DNA of 31,098 nt. It comes from a virus. Where the stretch lies: positions 1 through 31,098 of the IMG/VR virus record IMGVR_UViG_3300025770_000065. One strand, written 5' to 3'. Position 1 is the first letter of the stretch; every line of letters begins with the position of its first letter. A model generated the notes under the pieces. That model saw only the letters and a program-made list of their open reading frames with translations, was not told where the DNA came from and made no database searches. Both the position numbers and the translations under genes were made by a program. Below are positions 24,221-31,098 of this stretch, piece by piece.

Positions 24221-27200
24221 ATGAGTAATACAACACAAGAGCAAGAGGCTCCCACCACGGGCAGTGAAATGCCTCCTGGTATCATTGAGGATCTGCATTC
24301 AGCGTTTACCGCAGGTGGGTATGTAGATTCAATAGAAGAATTTAAACATCTACTTGGCTCCGACAATGATGCCTTCAATGACGCCTTCCAGATAGCAAAA
24401 GATGGTGGATATGTAGACGGATTTGATGGATTTAAAGAACTCTTGAATTCCGAGCTGGGGGGAAAGATCAATGCTCAAGGTGCGGGTGCCGCTGCGAGCG
24501 AGAAAACATACGCACTCTTCCCCAGCGTAGCGGCAGAGGGATTAGAAACTATTTCAACCGTATTTCCCGCTGGATTCAAAGTTATATCTGATCATAAGAA
24601 AGAGGTCAGGTCTGACGAGTTTAAGGATAAGGTGAAGGAGGCACAAAGCAAAGTAACTCTTAACGGCAAGCTGGTGCGGGGCACCCGCCCCAGTTCCAAC
24701 GGATCGTCCCTCGGTAGGCTTAATAACAAAAAGTCAGCTAACCGCACTGTTTATGAATATGATGCCTATGCAGATCAAGCAAAAGCGATTGTTGCGAACA
24801 AGGAAGGCAAAGCAGTGGCAGAACTTAAGAGAGATGATTGGGCTGAGACAGCGGTTTGGCTCGCTCATGAGGCCATTGAAAAAGGTATGCGCGAGGAAGT
24901 ATTTGAGGGCTTGATTAGAGATGTTAGCGAAGAAGATAAGCAGAAGTTATTAGAATCAGAGTACTTCAAAGAGTTTTCCGAGGGGGCTAAAGCCGTAGAT
25001 TCAGACCCTAAGAGTCTCTCAGCGCGTTTTCTTGAGGTTGGTGGGAAAATGCTTGGTTACACCCCTCGCGAGGAGATGTCATTTTATAGGCTATCAGGGA
25101 AAGAAGCAAATGACGCCATGACTAGCTTTATGGGGGCAAAGCTAGAGGAAATAGATAAAACAGTCAGTGACAGGTTTGCTATCGTCGATAAAGATATAGC
25201 TGCGAGGGTGGCCATCCTCACTGATATGACCTCTGATTTAAAAGCCCTTGAAGAAAAATTAAAAAGGCCGGACATCTCAGATGAAGAATACAACGTATTA
25301 TATGAAGAGTATAATCAAGCAGTGGGCGATTACAATATTGCCTATGCAAGCTACCAAAAGGTAAAAGATGAATACATGCCTTTGGCTGAATGGCATTTGG
25401 ACCCGTCACAGCTGGCTGATTTAGCGGGGCGCAGCTACAGGTGGGACGATGTCTTAGTCGCTAGAGTGGATGCAACTTTGCTTGATTTATCAGCTAATGT
25501 GGTTGATCTAGCAGAAAGTAGCGTGGTGGTGCTTGCTGGGGCTTTAAATAGCGCCATTAATTTTATAAACCCTAGCGATTGGGGTAGCCTCCCTGGTTTG
25601 AGCGAGATGGTAAAGAATGACGTAAATAACACCTCGGGAGTTGAAGCATTTGCTAATATTTTGCGTGCTACAAGCGAGGATATTACAGGGGGTGTGCGAA
25701 AACACCAGGCCTTTACCGGTGACCATGGGATAAAAACGGGTGAGGACTTTCTTGAAGCTACATTTGATTTATTCACAGGACAGGCGGTTAACGTCGCATT
25801 AACAGCATCAACTGGAGGTTTGGGATTATGGCTATTAGCCGGATCTGCAGCGGGTGGAAAGATGGCAGAGCTGGAAGACCTCCGAGAAAAGACTGGGGCA
25901 TTAGTGACCCCCCTAGAGTATTGGGGCAGTTCTATCGCTTATGGATTGGGTGAATATATTACGGAAAGAGTGACATTGGGACAGTTTAAAATGGCTAGGG
26001 AAGGAGCTAAGCAACTTATGCGAACAGGAAAAGTCTTAGCCACAGCATCAAGCCGAGCAGCCTTAGCTTCGCGATCTCTCACTAAGTATGGATTGAACGT
26101 TAACTCGGAAGGCATGGCGGAGCTAGGTGCTTCGTTGATTCAGAACATGGCAGATAAGTACATCCTAGGTGAGGATATCTTATTGACTAGAGGGTTGAAA
26201 GAGTCTTATATTTCAGGAGCGGTTATGTCCGGGCTAGGGTTTGGTGGAGTAGGACTCGCTACTGATATGGCCGCGTCCTTTAGCTTATCTACGGAACAAC
26301 TTCAAGCCAACCGTAATTCCAAGGAAATGCTCAAGTTGCAAGACATGATAGTGGAAATCGAGGCCCGCCCAAAGGATGAAAATGGTAAGATTTCAGATAA
26401 AAACAAAAAGGAACTCAATGCCCTAGCTGACAAACAGCTCGAACTATCGAGCAGTAACATAACCTTAATGGGGGTTATGTATGATCGCTTGAAGGACATC
26501 AATGATGGGGACAAGCGGACGCTAATGCATCTCGGTCAAACAGCCTTTAATATCCGTAAAAAAATAGAGGGGCTCACGGAGAGCGGGCTTGAAGGTGACA
26601 TGCTAAAAGACGAATATCGTAAATTAGTTGTCGAACTAAACGAGATACAGGAAACAAAGGATGGTATCATACATGGGGCCACTTACAAGGAAGATACTAA
26701 GCGAGTCCAAGACAACTTACTAAGCCTGCAAGCGCAAGGCATTAAGATTAATTACGTAAATGTAGATAATCCCGGTGATATGGTTGAAGCATTAACTAAA
26801 TCTATTAATGAATCAGATTTAGATGATGACGCAAAAAAGGAAGCGCTAGCTAAGGTAGAAGGCGTAGCTGAAGATGCTCTGAGGTCCTCAGCTAACGGCC
26901 TTGCTTTATCCGAAGAATTAGGGGTTCCCACTATGGTTACTGTCAAGGGTAGATCTATTACCAACGCTGGCACAGTTGCTTCTCACGAGCTATTCCATGT
27001 GTCTGTAGAGACTGCTTTAGAGAACAACGACGTTGATATAATTAAAGTAGCCAATGAGCTAGAAAAATATGCAGGCAAGCGCTTTAAGAAGGCTAAGGGC
27101 CTATTCAAGGCTATAAGAGCTGCATATATAGCCGAAGAGAATCGCGCCATTGAGGAAGGCACCACCCCCCGGTCTAAAGAAGAATTAGAACGATTGATTG

Positions 27201-30200
27201 CAAAAGAAATCTTAACTAATTTTTCTACATTCGCCAGGGAGAACAACCTAGAGATGGACAGGACAGCTGGTGCGCGAGTGATGGATGTTATGCGTAAATT
27301 CATAGGTAACCGCTCAGAGCTTAGCTCTATAGAGTCAGGAGCGGACGTGCTTGAATTTCTGCTAGAATACAATAGTCGCTTCGAAAAAGGCGAGGTGGGA
27401 CATTTCGTAAGTAAAGTTAATGCGGGGAGCTTAACCTTCGGTGATAATTTCAAAGTAGCAAAACCAGGCTCTCAAAGACCAGCCAACCCACGCTCTAATA
27501 AGAGTGTTGACATTAGCGGCAAAGTCCAAAAAATCTACGAAGAAAAAGGAACTGACGGGGCTTTCGAAATTGCTATGGAGTACCAGGGTATGGCTATCAC
27601 AAAAGCCGCTAAGTATCGTAAAGTCCCAGGATTCAAAGCAGTAGAGGATATCATAGTTGATGAGATTATGACTAGCAATAGAGGCGTGTACGGTATGGTT
27701 ATGAAATATGACCCGGCCTCTAAAGTTCCTTTATCCGGCTACATCAATAAATTCTTAGAAGTCCGGGCTGATGAAATTGCTGGCAAATTATTAGGCACGG
27801 AGTTTACCAAAGATGTGACAGAACTCAAGGACTTAGCAGCAGATGAGGTAAGTATTGAGGCAAGTCAAGGCCCTAAAGATGGCAAGCCTAAGGTCTCGTC
27901 TATTATCCGACGAAAGCTTGGACTAGATGATTCCCAAATGGCGGAAGTACGATCAATCGTGGGAGGAACATTAATTTCACCTACCGCACCAAAAGTACTA
28001 GCTAATCTCAAGGGACACCCGAGGGCTTTCGCTGATTACTTATCGAAGGCCTATGGTAAGGCTATTTTTAAGTTGGTTAAAAACCACATGGGTACTGGAG
28101 ACATGTACGTACTGTGGGTAAAAAAGAACCTGGAGCTTTTTGATAAGCACATGCCCCTATCCGCACTCATTAACGGCAAAATGGACTTATTCTATAAGCC
28201 TGAGCTTGATGAGAGCGGCAAACAAAAAAGGATGAACACTATTGAGGCTAACGACGCAGGTATCCCTATGGATAAGACCGGCGCTGGCCCATTAAAGTGG
28301 ACGCGAGTTTCTCCTACTTTAGAGGCTTGGACCGATTGGGGACTAGGCAAGGGCATGGCCAAGAACACTAAGCCTGCTCGTAAAACGACTATGGCTAGAC
28401 TAATAGCTAGAGAGCTGGGCCTTGACGCAACTATGGAAGTATTGCGCAACCCGGCCATACCAGAATTAGACGCTAACGGAAAAGAAACCGGTAAAGTTCT
28501 TAACGCATTTAGCGTGGTGTCTGAACTTAACCAAGAGTCTATTCGGGAGGATCAGATTGCAGCTATGGTTGGTATCCAAGCGCAGCGCTCACCTGATTTA
28601 CGCTTTGGCCTTCCGGTCAACCGCGCTCCGATATATACATACCCCGCCAAAATAAAGGTTGGTATTGAAGCCATTGATAAGCAGTTGCATGAATTGCAAA
28701 AAGCCGTCAATAAGCGAATGGTGGGCGGAATTACGAGAGAGCAGGTCTTGAAGGACAGGGCTGAGTACCCAGAGGTCCAAAAGCAATGGGACAGTTTAGA
28801 TAAAGCCATCAGTAAATCCAAGGGGATGATTGAAATAAACGGAGAACCTGTGGAGCTAGCTAAGTACGTTAAAAAGATAGGCATCAGCAAGTTCATAGAA
28901 AATAAAACTGAGGAGGCTATGGGGTCCCGCAGTGCGGAGATGGTTTTGAATGCTAAAGGAGCGCGGTGGAAAGGGGAATACAAAGATCATATTTTCGCTA
29001 CATGGGAGGCTTGGGCCAAAGCGACTCCACCCCATAATTACGGCGTAGGGTTTGTTGAGGTTATAAATATGTTTACCTTAACAGCCGCTGCTCGAGGTGA
29101 CAAAAAAGCCTTCGCAGGTAATAAACCTTTTTTCGATGCGGTAGTTAAGCCTTTAGCGGATAAAATAAACGAGGCTGGCGGGGAGTTCATGATTGTTCCT
29201 AGACTTGTGGACCCCCAAAACAAAAATGGAAGACATTCTATAGTTGTAGAGACATTCGATAAGAAAACTGGTGCGCCTATCACTACGGAGTTATTAGGGG
29301 GGTTCGCCCGACTTAGTGTTAAAACCAATGAGGTAGCCAGCGGGCTTGCTAGTGCAGAGGGAGCTGTATCAGCAACTAATATAGATGCTCATATAGAAAG
29401 CAGTGCTGAGGCTAAGAAGAAGATTATAGGCATTTTAGAAATGCTGCGGGACGGCAAGCTATCTTCCTTACCAAATAATGTGAAAGCCACCATCCTACGC
29501 GGGTTTGGGGACCATACTAGGGGGGAGGGTCGTACTATGTACGAAGTAACCACCGCTGTATTACTCGAAGGAGAGTATGGGCCAAAGTACAATAAGATAG
29601 AACACAATCTACCGTGGTGGGACATGGGCGGTATTATGGCCATGTACGTGGATAAAGATATTACCCCTGATGAAGGGGTTGCTAAGAAGGCTTTGCTTGA
29701 GGCTATAAATAACGCGACCGCTACTGTGATAAACAAAAAGATCGCAGCCTACATGGACAAAACCGGGGCAAAATTGGTAGACAAAACTAATAGCGCAATG
29801 GGTGAAGACGGTATGCCAGTACGTGCAGCAAAAGCGTCCGATGTGATTAGCAAGCAGAAAGGCAAGGCTATTGTCGTGCGTACCGCAGAAACAGTGAGGG
29901 CCGCTAACAGTCTAAACGTAAATGCGCGCTTAAACGCTATTCTAGAGGCTACTACATCTATGCCTGAAGGATTAATTATAACCCCTACTGAGGCTATAAA
30001 GCGTGGTAAAATAGCAAGTAGGCATCTTTCGAATCAAGGCATTATGATCTCCGCGGCGGAAGACCACGTTGGGTTGTTATACAAAATGGTAGGCAAAGGC
30101 AAAGAAGGGGCTGAGGACTTGCAATGGTTGCTTGACCAGCTCGTTGTGCCTTATGATAAGGCTGTTGATAATGTTTCCCTAGCAAGAATCCAAAAGCGTG

Positions 30201-31098
30201 AGAGACTTCGGACAATGCCTAAATCGGCTGAACTCAAAAGTCAGCTCAAAGGGGAGGCATTTGATAATTTCTCTGGAGAGGATGCGGTGCGTATGTACAT
30301 CTGGAATCAACGCAAATTAGATACAGGTGGTGTTATCAAAAAGGGGTACTCGGAAAAAGCTGTCGCCCACGTTAATTCTAATCCACAGCTTAAAGCCTAC
30401 GCCGACGCTGTATCCGAAATAGCAGGGCCAATCGCATACGCAGCACCCACTAAACGATGGGCTTATGGTTCAGTTAATCATGATCTCATCGGTGGTATTA
30501 ACGGGGACTTAAGAACAAAGGAGCTGGAGGCTTGGTCAGAAAACGCTAAAGAGATTTTCTCTGAGGACAATCTAAATAAGTTAGAAGCTTTGTTTGGCCT
30601 TAATTACCGCCGAGCTTTGGAGAATAGCTTAGAGCGAATGCGCTCAGGGCGAAACAGAATTAGCGCAGAAAATGATAAGGCCTCTAAAACTATGCAAGCG
30701 TGGATTAGCAACTCAGTTGGTGCTATTATGTTTCTTAACGTGCGGTCGTCTGTCTTACAGCTTTTGTCTACGCTTAACTTTATTAATACAACAGATAATA
30801 ACCCCTTCAACGCTATAATGCGTTTAATCAACATACCCCAGTATGCTGCGGACATGCGCACCATCATGCGATCCCCTTTTCTACGCGACCGAATGGAGGG
30901 TATGCGAATTGATGTGAATGAGGAGGATATCGTACAAGCAGAAAAGGAGGCTACTAACATATTTTCTAAAGCACTTAAATTATTGCTGAATAAAGGCTTC
31001 CTGCCGACTAGGCTGATGGATGCCACCGCTATAGTATTAGGTGGGGCAGGTTTCTATAGAAATAGGATCAACACTTATTTGGATTCAGGTATGGATCT
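24221..31098 (+). CDS. Giant polyvalent virion protein, 3' end outside the window
   Basis: Translated by hand from ATG 24221 (9 nt after the previous stop), this frame has no stop to the window end: at least 2292 codons. Order of visible parts: two GGYVDxxxxFKxLL repeats (29-45, 59-75); long helical region; glycine-rich hydrophobic stretches near 527-545 and 663-688, the second following an ENxADKYILGEDILL-type motif; zincin motif HELFH (H922, E923, H926) with candidate third ligand E996; sigma-region-2-like segment (1129-1187); mixed domains; and a C-terminal region from ~2155 with NVRSSVLQLLSTLNF and, near the edge, GFLPTRLMDATAIVLGGAGF. Such mosaics are the polyvalent proteins with LPD domains described in phages and conjugative elements, thought to be ejected with the DNA. 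Individual activities are inferred. Confidence 0.85.
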   Translation, partial: MSNTTQEQEAPTTGSEMPPGIIEDLHSAFTAGGYVDSIEEFKHLLGSDNDAFNDAFQIAKDGGYVDGFDGFKELLNSELGGKINAQGAGAAASEKTYALFPSVAAEGLETISTVFPAGFKVISDHKKEVRSDEFKDKVKEAQSKVTLNGKLVRGTRPSSNGSSLGRLNNKKSANRTVYEYDAYADQAKAIVANKEGKAVAELKRDDWAETAVWLAHEAIEKGMREEVFEGLIRDVSEEDKQKLLESEYFKEFSEGAKAVDSDPKSLSARFLEVGGKMLGYTPREEMSFYRLSGKEANDAMTSFMGAKLEEIDKTVSDRFAIVDKDIAARVAILTDMTSDLKALEEKLKRPDISDEEYNVLYEEYNQAVGDYNIAYASYQKVKDEYMPLAEWHLDPSQLADLAGRSYRWDDVLVARVDATLLDLSANVVDLAESSVVVLAGALNSAINFINPSDWGSLPGLSEMVKNDVNNTSGVEAFANILRATSEDITGGVRKHQAFTGDHGIKTGEDFLEATFDLFTGQAVNVALTASTGGLGLWLLAGSAAGGKMAELEDLREKTGALVTPLEYWGSSIAYGLGEYITERVTLGQFKMAREGAKQLMRTGKVLATASSRAALASRSLTKYGLNVNSEGMAELGASLIQNMADKYILGEDILLTRGLKESYISGAVMSGLGFGGVGLATDMAASFSLSTEQLQANRNSKEMLKLQDMIVEIEARPKDENGKISDKNKKELNALADKQLELSSSNITLMGVMYDRLKDINDGDKRTLMHLGQTAFNIRKKIEGLTESGLEGDMLKDEYRKLVVELNEIQETKDGIIHGATYKEDTKRVQDNLLSLQAQGIKINYVNVDNPGDMVEALTKSINESDLDDDAKKEALAKVEGVAEDALRSSANGLALSEELGVPTMVTVKGRSITNAGTVASHELFHVSVETALENNDVDIIKVANELEKYAGKRFKKAKGLFKAIRAAYIAEENRAIEEGTTPRSKEELERLIAKEILTNFSTFARENNLEMDRTAGARVMDVMRKFIGNRSELSSIESGADVLEFLLEYNSRFEKGEVGHFVSKVNAGSLTFGDNFKVAKPGSQRPANPRSNKSVDISGKVQKIYEEKGTDGAFEIAMEYQGMAITKAAKYRKVPGFKAVEDIIVDEIMTSNRGVYGMVMKYDPASKVPLSGYINKFLEVRADEIAGKLLGTEFTKDVTELKDLAADEVSIEASQGPKDGKPKVSSIIRRKLGLDDSQMAEVRSIVGGTLISPTAPKVLANLKGHPRAFADYLSKAYGKAIFKLVKNHMGTGDMYVLWVKKNLELFDKHMPLSALINGKMDLFYKPELDESGKQKRMNTIEANDAGIPMDKTGAGPLKWTRVSPTLEAWTDWGLGKGMAKNTKPARKTTMARLIARELGLDATMEVLRNPAIPELDANGKETGKVLNAFSVVSELNQESIREDQIAAMVGIQAQRSPDLRFGLPVNRAPIYTYPAKIKVGIEAIDKQLHELQKAVNKRMVGGITREQVLKDRAEYPEVQKQWDSLDKAISKSKGMIEINGEPVELAKYVKKIGISKFIENKTEEAMGSRSAEMVLNAKGARWKGEYKDHIFATWEAWAKATPPHNYGVGFVEVINMFTLTAAARGDKKAFAGNKPFFDAVVKPLADKINEAGGEFMIVPRLVDPQNKNGRHSIVVETFDKKTGAPITTELLGGFARLSVKTNEVASGLASAEGAVSATNIDAHIESSAEAKKKIIGILEMLRDGKLSSLPNNVKATILRGFGDHTRGEGRTMYEVTTAVLLEGEYGPKYNKIEHNLPWWDMGGIMAMYVDKDITPDEGVAKKALLEAINNATATVINKKIAAYMDKTGAKLVDKTNSAMGEDGMPVRAAKASDVISKQKGKAIVVRTAETVRAANSLNVNARLNAILEATTSMPEGLIITPTEAIKRGKIASRHLSNQGIMISAAEDHVGLLYKMVGKGKEGAEDLQWLLDQLVVPYDKAVDNVSLARIQKRERLRTMPKSAELKSQLKGEAFDNFSGEDAVRMYIWNQRKLDTGGVIKKGYSEKAVAHVNSNPQLKAYADAVSEIAGPIAYAAPTKRWAYGSVNHDLIGGINGDLRTKELEAWSENAKEIFSEDNLNKLEALFGLNYRRALENSLERMRSGRNRISAENDKASKTMQAWISNSVGAIMFLNVRSSVLQLLSTLNFINTTDNNPFNAIMRLINIPQYAADMRTIMRSPFLRDRMEGMRIDVNEEDIVQAEKEATNIFSKALKLLLNKGFLPTRLMDATAIVLGGAGFYRNRINTYLDSGMD
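24305..24445 (+). repeat. Two-copy GYVD-FK-LL motif at the N-terminus of the giant protein
   Basis: Residues 29-45 (FTAGGYVDSIEEFKHLL) and 59-75 (AKDGGYVDGFDGFKELL) are the same motif 30 residues apart. DNA identity is moderate, so this is an old protein-level repeat. From memory, similar GYxxSxxxFxxLL pairs occur at the starts of large internal virion proteins of many marine phages, perhaps as a packaging or docking tag. Confidence 0.65.

Noticed and set aside
24064-31026. Many long open frames on the minus strand opposite the giant gene
   Set aside because: They are Ser/Leu-rich mirror images of one continuous + strand frame of more than 2290 codons and lack sensible leaders or domain patterns.
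1-31098. Stop-codon recoding, as seen in some crAss-like phages
   Set aside because: All genes read through cleanly in the standard code, and TAG is used as a terminal stop, for example at 5057-5059 and 6771-6773.
1-31098. tRNA genes, CRISPR arrays, insertion sequences or an integrase/att site
   Set aside because: None seen: no cloverleaf-like gap, no regular short direct repeats with spacers, no transposase or recombinase motifs, and almost all bases are coding.

Overview
This window is a stretch of a tailed double-stranded DNA phage genome. Every gene I can support lies on the + strand. It covers the virion module: adhesins and small virion genes, then DNA packaging, head, neck, tail, and ejected internal proteins. 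The gene order is large terminase, portal, acidic scaffold-like protein, major capsid protein, a conserved post-capsid protein, two neck proteins, a 1468-residue tail stabilisation protein, a short Ala/Gln-rich internal protein, a 521-residue internal protein and a giant polyvalent protein. That order, plus the character of the terminase, portal and capsid proteins, points to a short-tailed virus of the crAss-like group (Crassvirales) or a close relative. This is recognition from memory, not a database search. Start codons have A/T-rich leaders with no visible AGGAGG-type Shine-Dalgarno site, which fits a Bacteroidota (perhaps flavobacterial) host. The standard genetic code reads through all genes; TAA, TAG and TGA all act as stops.

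Region 1 (1-6447) holds adhesins and small virion genes. It contains the 3' part of a long repetitive tail fibre and a parallel beta-helix protein with an 11-rung cysteine ladder. Next come an A/T-rich 110-residue gene and a 27-codon orphan 3' end of an older gene. A small membrane protein, an 87-residue protein, a 39-residue W-rich ORF and a fibre-like 220-residue protein follow. Region 2 (6516-12443) is tightly packed, with overlapping or abutting genes: a small coiled-coil protein, a 73-residue GTG-started protein, a tandem GroES-like protein, a small-terminase candidate, the large terminase and the portal. Region 3 (12477-17563) runs from scaffold candidate through capsid and post-capsid protein to the neck proteins. 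Strong RNA hairpins follow the capsid gene and the post-capsid gene. Region 4 (17567-31098) encodes the tail stabilisation protein and the internal, probably ejected, proteins. It ends in a giant reading frame of at least 2292 codons that runs off the window.

The genes work together as an assembly line. Terminase and portal package DNA into a shell of capsid protein built on the scaffold candidate; a GroES-like cofactor may help folding. Neck proteins and the stabilisation protein form the short tail, the internal proteins are loaded to be ejected, and the fibres and beta-helix bind the host. The observations most worth following are the adhesin cassette with its leftover gene end, the tandem GroES-like protein, a sigma-factor-region-2-like segment and an HExxH metallopeptidase motif in the giant protein, and a nonstandard Walker A in the terminase. 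No intergenic stretch exceeds 300 bases.
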